This document shows positions 44,922 to 56,728 of a stretch of DNA of 64,000 nt, piece after piece. Positions within the stretch are counted from its first letter, which is position 1. Each line of letters begins with the position of its first letter. The translations under genes were made by a program, and so were the position numbers. Source of the stretch: Erythroxylum novogranatense (taxonomy: Eukaryota > Streptophyta > Magnoliopsida > Malpighiales > Erythroxylaceae); the NCBI GenBank assembly GCA_029891385.1, contig CM057225.1:81617887-81681886 (forward strand), in the 5' to 3' direction. The notes beneath the pieces are model-generated. The model saw nothing but the letters and a program-made list of their open reading frames with translations. It ran no database searches and had not been told where the DNA came from.

Positions 44922-45858
44922 CCCACCATCGACTTTTCTCCATTGTTCTACTTAAAATTCATTGTGGAAAGCTTGAAAATCCATCTTCCTTTCTCCATCC
45001 GAAAGTGCATCACCTGGTGTGTTTCCTTCCTCCTTGATTGTTTTGTCTTCATCCACTTTACAAGAGTCTTTCCTTGTCTCCTTGCTTACTTCCACTCACA
45101 TACAAACCAATCATAAATCTTGTGAAGATGGTGATGGGTGATAATCGTAGGTGTTGGAGCAAGTAGGAGAGAATTTAGGAAGTTGTTACAAGTTGGAAGA
45201 TTGAGTGAAAGATTGAAAGCTTGGCTAGGTAAGAGTGTGTTTTAAGCTTTGATCATTCTTTAAGTCATGAATTAGTAGATAGAAGCATTTATGAGCATCT
45301 TTTGAGCATGTATTTGATTATGGAACTAGTAGGTTAGAATGGGTTTAAGGCATGGTTGTGGAAGGATTGGTTATGGTAGGTAAAGTATGTTGTTAATGAT
45401 ATGGTTTGATTTTGAATTGAATATGGATAATTATTTGAGTATTTGAATTAAGGAATTTAATGCTGCAAATTTTTCAGTATTAGCCCTAGTATATGTATGA
45501 ATGTGTTAAGACTTAATTTGTATTTATTTTGATGTCTAGTGATGTGAAATAGGCATTGAAGTGGTTGAACTAAGGTTAACCTTAAATCTGGAAAATTGGA
45601 ATTATAATTGCTGTTACTGTTTTATTCATAATTTATTGTGTAGAAATGCAAATGAGGTAAGGTTAGTGGCCACTGAAACTTTGGAATGTTGGCTTTATTT
45701 TAGTGTGAAATAGGTGTTGTTAAATTATAATGCTAGAAGGTCGAAAATTGGCATGGAAAGTTTCTGTTTTGTTGGCTGTGAACAGTATCCGCAAATGTGT
45801 TCAATGAATTTTTCTGATTTTCTCAATTAATTGGTTTGGAGTTAGGAAAATTGTCTTA

Positions 45859-46620
45859 ATGAAAGTTGTAGCCTATTAAATTAGCTTTCCATTGCCACTG
45901 ATTTTGCAATTTTTCGAGTTGTATGTTAGAGATATGACCTGATTACTGATGACTGTTTTCATGCATTGGCTGAAACCTAGCTGGATTGGCACATTTAGTG
46001 CACTATCGGGTTTGGAGGAATTTTAGGAATTTTTGTGATTTGATTTGGGGTTTTCATTGTACTGAAGAGTTTTAGATATCAGATTGATCTTGAAAATGGT
46101 ATATGGCTTCTAATTTTGGAGGTCAGATGTGGGAAATATGGAATTTCAAAATCTGGATCTACATTGTGATGTTAAGTGTTGTTTAGGTCAGAAACTTGCA
46201 TGACAGATTTGAAAATGTTAGAGGCTGAATTGGAGTTTGGTTATTTCAGGAAGAATTGAAGTTTGGGATTTTATCTTTTCAGGGATATAAAGCTCTGATT
46301 TTAATGACTTGTCTACAGGAGTTATGTTGGTTATAAAGTTACTGCTCAAATTGCATGGTTTCAGGGACAGTATCATTGAGTGAATTAATTGACTTGTTTA
46401 GAAATGGAATTTGATTTTGGGTTGTTCATGAAAGTTGTAGAGGACATTGTGAACTGATTGAGCATATTTATGTGGTAATTTTAGCTGACTAATCAGTGAG
46501 TCCTCGCATTTGTGAGTTACTGTCCTATATCTATGAGTTTTGAGTAAGCAGTACCTTGATGGGATTTTTGACACCTTAGAGGTTGAATTGATTTTATGGT
46601 CTTCTTGAGAGTTGTAGAGC
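45859..46620 (+). repeat. Five diverged ~190 bp modules in E2 LTR
   Basis: The phrase [A/C]TGAAAGTTGTAG and variants begin at 45859, 46060, 46247, 46438 and 46605 (intervals 201, 187, 191, 167). Each is followed by a CTTTCCA/ATATGG-like segment. Similar modules occur in the non-autonomous LTR (19815, 20008, 20189). Confidence 0.55.
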
Positions 46621-46743
46621 TTTTCATAAGCTTTCCAATGAGGTATAGTGTGTATTTTCTGATTTGTGCTAAGAATTAGAGTAGTTGGAGATTGGGATTG
46701 AAATCTGGAAAAAGGGCAAAGAAGTAGGGAAACTCACGGATCG

Positions 46744-46862
46744 CGAGGGCGACGCCTCGCCTCGCGAGGCGAGAGAAATTGACCCGGTCATGAGGGCGAC
46801 GCCTCGCCTCATGACGAGGCGAGATGAGACAGCCTCAAGGGCGACGCCTCGCCTCATGAGGC
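46744..46862. repeat. GC-rich triple hairpin cluster, E2 5' LTR
   Basis: GAGGGCGACGCCTCGCCTC occurs at 46744 and 46791 and as AAGGGCGACGCCTCGCCTC at 46837 (intervals 47 and 46). Each copy is followed by an inverted GAGGCGAG or GAGGC, making stem-loops such as GCCTCGCCTCGCGAGGCGAG. Surroundings are AT-rich. Counterpart at 55193-55310. Confidence 0.85.
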
Positions 46863-48300
46863 AGGTGAATAATTATATATATATATATTATTGTTAATTA
46901 TTATTTGGCATTAGTGATCCGATCGTTTTTTTGTCAATTTCTTTTCCGTCCGACGTCCGATTGACCTGATTCTTGAGGCATCGGATTCAGAGAATATTTA
47001 ATTTCATTTGGTGAGAATTTGGAAATTTTGGACGGAAATTGACGTGGCCCCAATAATTGTTCTAAATCACTGCTTTTGTTTAATTGGGAACCCATAGAGG
47101 TCCGAATCATGCACCGTCAAGACCTATAATTTTCTAATTTTTAGACGGATTTTTGTGATGGAAAATTTAGATTAGGGCCGGAATGCCATGAACATGCATT
47201 ATACACGCTTTAAGGATTCCATGTGCATTATTTGATCGCTTTAATTATACAGCTTGGTAATGTGAATTTATTTCAATCGCTATAGAGGCTCATTGGACCG
47301 CTTGCCCACGGACGTTATGAGACTTCCGGCATTAGCGCTGAAGTTATTAGGTGAGTAACCTAGTTGGTTCCTCAACCTTTATGTGTTTACTATTTTGCAA
47401 CTATGCCATGGGGGGATAATGGAGGATTTATATGTGTTTGATTTGCTTGATTTCGACCATAGGTGTCTCAAATATCTCGAACTGTGATATGAAGTGTTAT
47501 GTATGAATTTCATGGATTGGTCTTATATGAATTTGGATCCGATATGCTATTGATTCGATAAATTGACATATGCATTTCATGCATAACGGCATGATCAAGA
47601 ATTGGCGCCAGACCCAGAAAGTACCAACGAGAGCTTATAGCTCAACGTGATCGGGCCTCGAGCCCATTAAAGGATACTGAGCCTATGGCTCACCGAGTAA
47701 TGCGCCTTAATGGGACAAGCCAGCGCCAACACAACAATGTAATAAATCGAAAAGCGCCTCATATACATTTCATATGCATTTAAATTGGTTCCATTGATCG
47801 ATATGATAATTCTGTGGTATTATTGACTATGATTTGGTGAAATAATTACGTGACTCGTATATGCATGAATTGGGTGAACCATCGATGATGGTTCTCACCG
47901 AGTTCGCAAACTCACCCAAAATTGCAAATTATTTTTCAGACCGAGACAGCTTGACTCATAGCTCGGATAGACTTTTCCCCGCCGTAGATCGAGTTGGCAA
48001 GAGAAGTCATGGCACACATGTGCCTGGCCACCGGCACTTTTGAGGGATGACCTAGTTAGCTTTCTTTGCTTTTCTTTTCGAGACTTGTACAGTATACTTT
48101 CGTTGTATAAATTATCGCTTGAGGATATGAAATGAGAAAGTTATGTCTAAAAAATTAGTGAATTCCATACTACCGCTTTATAATACATTGATGCCATGTG
48201 GAGTTGGTAGTTTGTTCAGAAGCGCACTTTATCGTAGGTGTGTATCAAATGACCTACTGCTGCCCTAGACATCTCCTATGGTACGGGGTGCTACATTAGG

Positions 48301-48315
48301 TGGTATCGAGCATGG
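48301..48315 (+). other. Primer-binding site of E2
   Basis: TGGTATCGAGCATGG, five bases after the LTR end, variant of the initiator-Met tRNA site. The same variant, TGGTATCAAGCATGG, is used by E1. Confidence 0.75.
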
Positions 48316-48431
48316 TTTGGCATCCGTGGGACTAGTATATAATTAGGCTTGAATTATCGTGAGAAACGATAAACCGATCGAGTTCTTGTTTGGATAGGTC
48401 ATCCGTATTTGGTGTTCGATAGATCAACCAA

Positions 48432-49380
48432 ATGACTGTGGATCCGTTGAGCTAGCAGAGAGTCCTCTGTGCCTCGATCCGAGGAGTTACCTCCTAGAGT
48501 CCCCGTGAGACGGAGAGGAGATATGATTTGTCATGTAAGGGGGGTCACGACTTTATGGCAAGATGCACTCACCGAGGCCGAGAGTCACTTGAGAGGACCG
48601 AGAGAGTTCTCGATCAGATGGATCGCGAACTCGATGAGAGGTTCGATTATGCAAGATTCTTCTCGCAGGTCTGCTTATACATGGTGGAAGACCGTCCCGG
48701 CAAGCACCACTGTGCCTTGTTTATTGACACGGGCATTTCGAGGGCTTTTAGAGATAATTATATGCCCAAGGTGTATCTCGAAATGAAGATGCAGGAATTT
48801 TGAGCCGAGACAGGTAGGATGACAAGAGGTAGTACGAGGTGAGGTTTAATGAGTTGATGGGGTATGCGGCCACCGTGGGTTTCTACCGAGATGATAGGTG
48901 CCGGAGGTTTGAGATGGGGTTGAATTTGAGATCCGCACGGACCGCCTGCTCGAGCATGGGCTCTTTATAGAGTCAGAGTCAGCCAGGAGAGTAGAGTGCA
49001 TTATGAGACAGACAGACAGAGATGGGTCAGGGGTCCAGAGGAAAGAGAGTTAGTGACAGCCGTGGTAGCCTGTAGAGTTTTAGCAGCGCCAGAGCAGACC
49101 TTTAAATCTTCGTGAGGGTCCGCATACCGGTTTTGGGTGCAGAGGTAGATTTGCATGCAGATCGGTAAAGGGCAAGGGGCAAGTGGTAGTGGCAGAGGTT
49201 TTGGGCGATGCCCCATTCTGTGAGCACCGTGAGAAGAGACATTTTGAGAGTGTCATGATTGATCGAGCTTGCCTTAAATGCGCTCCATGGATCATCGATT
49301 CGGATTGCCCACCACATTGGGAGCCTGGGCCCGGTAAGGGCCGAGCTGGAGTAGCACCACCTGCATGACAGAGTAGAGTG
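48432..49380 (+). pseudogene. gag: E2 gag with zinc knuckle (broken)
   Basis: A candidate start at 48432 (MTVDPLS) meets a stop after seven codons, so the frame is damaged early. Further on, SAYTWWKTV (48672) and FRDNYMPKVYLEMKMQEF (48750-48802) match the capsid stretch AxxWW...FxxxYFPxxxxxxKxQEF. GYAATVGFYRDDRCRRFEMG (48860-48915) matches the next conserved helix. The zinc-knuckle part (49213-49310) shows CEH..KRHF, then RACLKC and DCPPHWE. The usual CCHC spacing is disturbed by small indels at CpG sites. The protein would form the particle and bind genomic RNA. Confidence 0.75.
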
Positions 49381-49439
49381 GGTGGATCCGACGTGGATCG
49401 GTGCAGAGAGGCCGAGGTAGAGGCCGTGGTAGTAGTAGA

Positions 49440-49995
49440 GGATCCTCAGAGGACCGAGGGTTTGGGGCACCACCACACCACAGTGCTGTGGTCTACGCCA
49501 TGACGAGGCAGAGGCCCAGATTCCCCGATGTCGTGGGCTGGTATGTTATTTATTTCGATATCGAGGCGTTTGCATTGTTGGATCCCGGATCCACGATTCT
49601 TTTATCGCACCTCATATGGCATCTAGGTTGCATGGAGATAGGAGAGGTTATCAGATGGGCTAGAGGTGAGTACACCTCTAGGTACTACTACCGATCGGGA
49701 GAGGTTCTAGGGATGCTTGATCCAGATTGATCAAGCAAAGGTTGAGGGTAGACCTTATAGTATTACCTCCGAGAGATCGATGTGATTCTGGGATGGATCG
49801 GCCGACGGCCCACTGGCTATCATGGACCGCTATACCAAGGAGGTCAGGTTGAGTCTCCTGGTCACCCAGAGCAAAGGTTCGAGGGTTAGCCAGCAAAGGC
49901 CAAATGGATGATCTCTTTCCAAGGCCCCGAGATTGATGCAGGAGGCAGGAGGCATATCTGCCCATGTGGTTGACACCAGAGTCGAGCAGAGGCTT
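49440..49995 (+). pseudogene. E2 aspartic protease (broken)
   Basis: Fragments in order: VVYAMTRQ (49488), IEAFALLDPGSTILLSHLI (49558), where LLDPGST replaces the usual LxDxGATxSFxS active-site loop, EVSTPLGTTT (49665), then WDGSADGPLAIMDRYTKEV (49790-49848) matching DVILGMDWL...AxIDCxxKxV. Indels separate the pieces. The enzyme would mature Gag-Pol. Confidence 0.65.
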
Positions 49996-51310
49996 CGTGA
50001 TATTCCCGTGGTTAGGGAATTTCCAGATGTGTTTCGATGAGTTACCGGTTTGCCACCGGATCGGGAGACGAGTTTACTATCGACCTTGTTCCGTAACGCC
50101 TCCTATATCTATACCTCCATATAGGATGGCACCGTGGAACCGAGGGAGCTTAAGACCTGCTGCAGTGAGTTGCTGGAGAAGGGTTTATTCGACCTAGTGT
50201 CTCACCATGGGAGCTCCTGCTTTGTTTGTAAAGAAAAGGATGGGACTTTGAGGTCAGTAGATCGATTATAGCAAATTTAATCGGTGATCAGAAAGAATAA
50301 GTACCCACCGCTTAGGATTGATGACTTGTTTGATCAACAGTAGGGGCCTGTGTTCACTCAAGTTAGATCAAGGATCCGGTTATTATCGCTGAAGATTGCA
50401 GAGGCCGATGTGCCCAAGAGCCTTTTTTAGGAGCGTGTACGGGCATTTCGAGTTTCTAGTGATGCCGCTTGTCGATTAATGCCCCTAAAAATTTCATGGC
50501 CTTGATGAATAAGGTATTTCAGCCCTACCGGATCGGCTTTGTTATTGTTTTTATTGATGACATTTTAGTATATTCGAGGAATGCATGTGAGCATAGTGAG
50601 CATTTGAGGATTGTATTACGATTTATGAAGGAGAGATAGCTTGTACCCAAATTCAAGAATGTGAATTTTGGTCGATCAGTGATCTTTTGGGGCACATAGT
50701 GACGGAGAGGGTATTCGTGGATCCTAGTAAGGTTGAGGCAAGGTCAAGTGGGAGGCCTCAGAATGTGCCGAGATTCGGAGTTTCCTGATTAAGGTGTTAT
50801 TAATGGAGGTTTGTCGAGGGGTTCTCATTGATCTCAAATTTCTCCGACAAAACTTCGAGGAAGAATGTACCTTTTCAGATGGAGTGAGGAGTGCCGAGGA
50901 GCTTGAGGAGTCAAACATCGGCTGACTCATCGCACCGGTGTTAGCTATTCCATCTGGCACGGGAGGATTTGAGGTGTACAGTGATGCATCACATCGTGGA
51001 TCGGGTGTGTTCTGATGCAGCATGGTAGAGTCATTGCCTATGCCTCGAGACGCTTGAGGTCTCATGAGGTAAATTATCCTGCTCATGATTTGGAATTAGC
51101 CGCAGCTTGTGTTTCAGACCAAGATTTGGAGGCATTACTCAGATGGTGAGACCTTTCGATCTTCATGCACTATAAGAGTTCGAGGTACCGCTGAGCCGAG
51201 AGAGTTAAATTTGAGACAGAGGAGATGGTTGAGTTATCGAAAGATTATGATTGCACTATCGAGTATCACCCGGGAAAGCCAATGTAGTGGCCGATGCTCA
51301 GTAGAAAGTC
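49996..51310 (+). pseudogene. E2 reverse transcriptase and RNase H (broken)
   Basis: RDIPVVREFPDVF (about 49996), GLPPDRE, PPYRMAP (50123), CKEKDGTLRSV (50229), NKYPPLRIDDLFDQ (50298). The catalytic FIDD (50550-50561) lies in [12 protein letters not shown]. The connection piece IRSFLIKVLLMEVCRGVL follows at 50770. RNase H reads [16 protein letters not shown] (50963), [19 protein letters not shown] (51120) and a YHPGKANV-like end at 51265. All in Ty3/gypsy order, with roughly one frame break per 100 bp, many beside CpG. Confidence 0.8.
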
Positions 51311-51479
51311 ACATTCTAGTACAAACCGTATTCGTGCAATGAGGTTGCCTAATTTGATTCAACAGGGCTTTGAATGTGCGATGAATCTGGAGGTGATGGA
51401 GTATTATTGGCTACACCGAGATCGAGACCGATGCTACCGGACAGATCGAGGGTTCGTGATAAGGATCCCGCATGGTGAG

Positions 51480-52570
51480 ACCGATTGAGAAAGCCAAGAC
51501 CGATTCGAGATCCGAGTTTGATGAGAGATGAGACTTATGGATGGGACAGAGGCTCTGGTGCCTCGATGTGGATGATCCGAGGCAGAGATATTGAGGAGGC
51601 TCATATGGCCACTTATGCTATGCATCCCGGTACTACCAAGATGTATAACACCAAGCAACATTTTGTGGGCTCGCACGAAGAAGGTGTAGCTGATTTTGTA
51701 TCTAGATGTTTGACGTGCAAGAAGTTAAGGCCGAGCACCGTGCTCCAAGAGAAGTTTCATTCGCGCCCATTCCGGAGTGGAAATGGGAACGAATTACTAT
51801 GGATTTCATTATGGGTTGTTTAGACGCCGAGGCAAAGATGATGCTATCTCGGTCATAAGGACCGGTCTGACTAAATCGCCCATTTTCGCCAAAGGAGGGA
51901 GAACAATACCATGGATCACCGGCCTGTAAGTATGTGGCGAGATAGGAGATCGCACGGGTCCCAAAGGTTTATAGTATCCGATGTGATCCCATTTACTTCG
52001 AGGTTCTCGCAGAGTTTCAGTATCGCTATGGGACTAGTCAACTTCAAGATGCCTTTTCATCCTCGCATGATGGGCAGAGGAGAGGACTATTAAAATCTGC
52101 TGAGGATATGCTTCGCATGTGTATTGGAGTTCAGAGGAGCATGGGATCGATTCAGCCCCGATTGAGTTTCAGATACAATAACCATTTTCACAAGAGCATC
52201 TGGATGGCACCATATGAGGTGACTTTACGGGCGCATCGTAGATCGCTCAGATTGGATGAGGAAGGGTGAGGATGATCGAGGGTCCCGAGCTGATTCAGAT
52301 ACCGCTGATAAGGTGAAGTTGATCTCGAGTCGCATCAAGGCGGCTCAGATAAAGCGTAAGAGCTATGCTGATCAAAGACAGAGGGACATCGAGCATAATG
52401 CGGGCATAAAGTGTTTTTACGGTGTCACCGCATGCGGTGTACCGAGATTTGGGAGAAAGGGAAGTTGCTCTAGTACATCGTCCATACGAGATCACCGAGA
52501 GGATCGGACCTTTAGCCTATTTGCTAGCTTTCACGAGTGAGATGTCCCACTGCATGACGCCTTCCACGTG
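51480..52570 (+). pseudogene. E2 integrase (broken)
   Basis: EEAHMATYAMHPGTTKMYNT (51594) and EGVADFVSRCLTCKKL (51682) give the HHCC-type zinc-binding end. IPEWKWERITMDFI (51772) begins the catalytic core. VNFKMPFHPRMMGRGED (52034) corresponds to TAFHPQTDGQSERT around the DDE glutamate. The C-terminal SH3-like part has YADQRQRDIE (52365) and RPYEITERIGP-like sequence (52480). It ends near HDAFHVSMP (52553). It joins element DNA to the chromosome. Confidence 0.75.
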
Positions 52571-52629
52571 AGTATGCCCGCAGATATCGGCCGATCCCGA
52601 CTCATGTGATTCCTACCAGAGATCGAGGT

Positions 52630-52805
52630 GTCGAGTAACTGAAGTTATGTAGAGGAGCCGATCTGCATTGTCGTCACAGACAAGCAGCTGAGGAATAAGA
52701 GTATTCCATCGTGAAGGTTCTTCGAGGAACCACTGACCGAGGAGGCTACCTGGGAGACCGAGGAGCATATGAGGAGACAATATCCTCATCTTTTCGATCA
52801 ATCGT
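52630..52805 (+). pseudogene. E2 chromodomain-like C-terminus
   Basis: YVEEPICIVVTDKQLRNKSI (about 52645) followed, after one stop, by EEATWETEEHMRRQYPHLFD (52740-52800). This pattern (EEPxxIxDxxxxxLRxxxI...EATWExExxMxxxYPxLF) is the chromodomain module at the end of Tekay-type chromovirus integrases. It supports lineage assignment. Confidence 0.75.
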
Positions 52806-52827
52806 AAGAATTTCTGGGACTAAATTT

Positions 52828-52842
52828 TATTAGAGGGAGAAT
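52828..52842 (+). other. Polypurine tract of E2
   Basis: TATTAGAGGGAGAAT directly before the 3' LTR start TGTAACATCC. Confidence 0.85.
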
Positions 52843-55800
52843 TGTAACATCCCAACCCCATAGAAGGGTTATTTTGGTAAATTGGGATGGGTTAGAAGTA
52901 TTGCATTAGGTCTCTGCATGAACACACAAGATATAGCTTCTATGATTATGGATTTGGTCGCACATACACGTAGTAAACATGCATTCATGATATTCCTGCT
53001 TAGTTTTAAATTGTGTTCTTTTGTTAAATTTATGGGACAATGGCTTTGAAAAATTATTTGAGTACGCCACGGGTATTTTATATTTTAAGGATTTATAGGA
53101 ATTTTTCTCGAATTTTTCTGGTCATGTTCTTGACCGGAAAATTCCAATCTGACCGACCGGGTGAAACTTTTTGTATCGAACAGGATTGACTAATGGCATA
53201 AGATTAGTGGATAATTAATGTTAAGAATTATTTTAGAGTCATGATTAGTGTTTAAGTGAGATTAAGAAGAGATTAGGATTAAAGTAAGTTAATTAACTTG
53301 AAATTTGTCTTTTTCCATTTTAAAAGCCAAGTGGCATCCTATTTAATGATTTTGTTTTATATATATACCCCACCATCGACTTTTCTCCATTGTTCTACTT
53401 AAAATTCATTGTGGAAAGCTTGAAAATCCATCTTCCTTTCTCCATCCGAAAGTGCATCACCTGGTGTGTTTCCTTCCTCCTTTCGATTGTTTTGTCTTCA
53501 TCCACTTTACAAGAGTCTTTCCTTGTCTCCTTGCTTACTTCCACTCACATACAAACCAATCATAAATCTTGTGAAGATGGTGATGGGTGATAATCGAGGT
53601 GTTGGAGCAAGTAGGAGAGAATTTAGGAAGTTGTTACAAGTTGGAAGATTGAGGAAAGATTGAAAGCTCGCTAGGTAAGAGTGTGTTTTAAGCTTTGATC
53701 ATTCTTTTAAGTCATGAATTAGTAGATAGAAGCATTTATGAGCATCTTTTGAGCATGTATTTGATTATGGAACTAGTAGGTTAGAATGGGTTTAAGGCAT
53801 GGTTGTGGAAGGGGATTGGTTATGGTAGGTAAAGTATGTTGTTAATGATATGGTTTGATTTTGAATTGAATATGGATAATTATTTGAGTATTTGAATTAA
53901 GGAATTTAATGCTGCAAATTTTTCAGTATTAGCCCTAGTATATGTATGAATGTGTTAAGACTTAATTTGTATTTATTTTGATGTCTAGTGATGAAATAGG
54001 CATTGAAGTGGTTGAACTAAGGTTAACCTTAAATCTGGAAAATTGGAATTATAATTGCTGTTACTGTTTTATTCATAATTTATTGTGTAGAAATGCAAAT
54101 GAGGTAAGGTTAGTGGCCACTGAAACTTTGGAATGTTGGCTTTATTTTAGTGTGAAATAGGTGTTGTTAAATTATAATGCTAGAAGGTCGAAAATTGGCA
54201 TGGAAAGTTTCTGTTTTGTTGGCTGTGAACAGTATCCGCAAATGTGTTCAATGAATTTTTCTGATTTTTCTCAATTAATTGGTTTGGAGTTAGGGAAAAT
54301 TGTCTTAATGAAAGTTGTAGCCTATTAAATTAGCTTTCCATTGCCACTGATTTTGCAATTTTCGAGTTGTATGTTAGGAGATATGACCTGATTACTGATG
54401 ACTGTTTTCATGCATTGGCTGAAACCTAGCTGATTGGCACATTTAGTGCACTATCGGGTTTGGAGGAATTTTAGGAATTTTTGTGATTTGATTTGGGGTT
54501 TCATTGTACTGAAGAGTTTTAGATATCAGATTGATCTTGAAAATGGTATATGGCTTCTAATTTTGGAGGTCAGATGTGGGAAATATGGAATTTCAAAATC
54601 TGGATCTACATTGTGATGTTAAGTGTTGTTTAGGTCAGAAACTTGCATGACAGATTTGAAAATGTTAGAGGCTGAATTGGAGTTTGGTTATTTCAGGAAG
54701 AATTGAAGTTTGGGATTTTATCTTTCAGGGATATAAAGCTCTGATTTTAATGACTTGTCTACAGGGAGTTATGTTGGTTATAAAGTTACTGCTCAAATTG
54801 CATGGTTTCAGGGACAGTATCATTGAGTGAATTAATTGACTTGTTTAGAAATGGAATTTGATTTTGGGTTGTTCATGAAAGTTGTAGAGGACATTGTGAA
54901 CTGATTGAGCATATTTATGTGGTAATTTTAGCTGACTAATCAGTGAGTCCTCGCATTTGTGAGTTACTGTCCTATATCTATGAGTTTTGAGTAAGCAGTA
55001 CCTTGATGGGATTTTTGACACCTTTAGAGGTTGAATTGATTTTTATGGTCTTCTTGAGAGTTGTAGAGCTTTTCATAAGCTTTCCAATGAGGTATAGTGT
55101 ATTTTCTGATTTGTGTGCTAAGAATTAGAGTAGTTGGAGATTGGGATTGAAATCTGGAAAAAGGGCAAAGAAGTAGGAAACTCACGGATCGCGAGGGCGA
55201 CGCCTCGCCGCGAGGCGAGAGAATTGACCCGTCGCGAGGGCGACGCCGCCTCGCGATTTAGGCGAGATGAGATGAATCTCAAGGGCGACGCCTCGCCTCA
55301 TGAGGCAGGTGAATAATTATATATATATATTATTATTGTTAATTATTATTTGGCATTAGTGATCCGATCGCTCTTTTCAATTTCTTTTCCGTCCGACGTC
55401 CGATTGACCTGATTCTCGAGGCATCGGATTCGTAGAATATTTAATTTCATTTGGTGAGAATTTGGAAATTTTTGACGGAAATTGACGTATTCCTCAATAA
55501 TTGTTCTAAGAATCAATGCTTTTGTTTAATTGGGAACCCATAGAGGTCCGAATCATGCACCGTCAAGACCTATAATTTTCTAATTTTAGACGGATTTTGT
55601 GATGGAAAATTTAGATTAGGGCCGGAATGCCATGAACATGCATTATACACGCTTAAGGATTCCATGTGCATTATTTGATCGCTTTAATTATACAGTTGGT
55701 AATGTGAATTTATTTCAATCGCTATAGAGGCTCGCTGGACCGCTGCTCCACCTGACGTTATGAGACTTCCCAGATTAGCGCTGAAGTTATTAGGTGAGTA

Positions 55801-56728
55801 ACCTAGTTGGTTCCTCAACCTTTATGTGTTTACTATTTTGCAACTATGCCATGGGGATAATGGAGGATTTATATGTGTTTGATTTGCTTGATTTCGACCA
55901 TAGGTGTCTAAATATCCGAATCGTGATATAGAAGTGTTATGTATGAATTTCATGGATTGGTCTTATATGAATTTGGATCTGATATGCTATTGATTCGATA
56001 ATTGACATATGCATTTCATGCATAACGGCATGATCAAGAATTGCGCCAGACCAGAAAGTACCAACGAGCTTATAGCTCAACGTGATCGGGCCTCGAGCCC
56101 ACAAGGATACAGAGCCTATGGCTCACCGAGTAATGCGCCTTAATGGGACAAGCCAGCGCCACACAACAATGTAATAAATCGAAAAGCGCCTCATATACAT
56201 TTCATATGCATTTAAATTGGTTCCATTGACCGATATGATAATTCTCGTGGTATTATTGACTATGATTTGGTGAAATAATTACGTGACTCGTATATGCATG
56301 AATGGGTGAACCATCGATGATGGTTCTCACCGAGTTCGCAAACTCACCCAAAATTGCAAATTATTTTTCAGACCGAGACAGCTTGACTCATAGCCCTGAT
56401 AGACTTTTCCCGCCGTAGATCGAGTTGGCAAGAGAAGTCACGGCACACAAAGTGCCTGGCCACCGCACTTTTGAGGGATGACCTAGTTAGCTCGCTTGAT
56501 TTTCTTTCGAGACTTGTACAGATACTTTTGCTTGTATAAATTATCGCTTTGAGGATATGAAATGAGAAAGTTATGTCTAAAAAATTAGTGAATTCCATAC
56601 TATCGCTTATAATACATTGATGCCATGTGAGTTGGTAGTTTGTTCAGAATGCACCCTTATCGTAGGTGTGTATCGAAATGACCCACGTGCTGCCCGCAGA
56701 CATCTCCTATGGTACTGGGTGCACTACA
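52843..56728 (+). repeat. E2 3' LTR (3886 bp)
   Basis: TGTAACATCCCAACCCCA...GGGTGCACTACA. Near-identical to the 5' LTR in AT-rich parts, with differences concentrated around CG dinucleotides. Contains the equivalent TATA box, modules, GC-rich hairpins (55193-55310) and micro-hairpins (about 56067-56125). Confidence 0.9.
55193..55310. repeat. GC-rich triple hairpin cluster, E2 3' LTR
   Basis: Counterpart of 46744-46862 with several small indels, for example GCGACGCCGCCTCGCG instead of GCGACGCCTCGCCTC. Confidence 0.8.

Larger units (their letters stand above)
44402..48295 (+). repeat. E2 5' LTR (3894 bp)
   Basis: TGTAACATCCCAACTCCC...GGGGTGCTACA. It contains a TATA box (44909-44921), ~190 bp modules (45859-46620), a GC-rich hairpin cluster (46744-46862), a TA-rich tract (46874-46890), a micro-hairpin series (47631-47692) and a terminal region. 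Its length is at the long end for the lineage. Homologous segments in the E1 LTR run in the opposite direction. Confidence 0.9.
44402..56728 (+). mobile_element. E2: Tekay-like Ty3/gypsy element (12.3 kb)
   Basis: LTRs 44402-48295 and 52843-56728 (3894 and 3886 bp, TGTAACATCC...GGTGCTACA) flank a 4.5 kb interior. The interior has a primer-binding site, gag, protease, RT, RNase H, integrase, chromodomain-like tail and polypurine tract. It is inserted in opposite orientation into E1 between the protease active-site region and the RT. Flanks are GCCCA (left) and CGGGC (right), not a clean duplication. LTRs are nearly identical in AT-rich tracts, so this is the youngest element. Confidence 0.9.
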
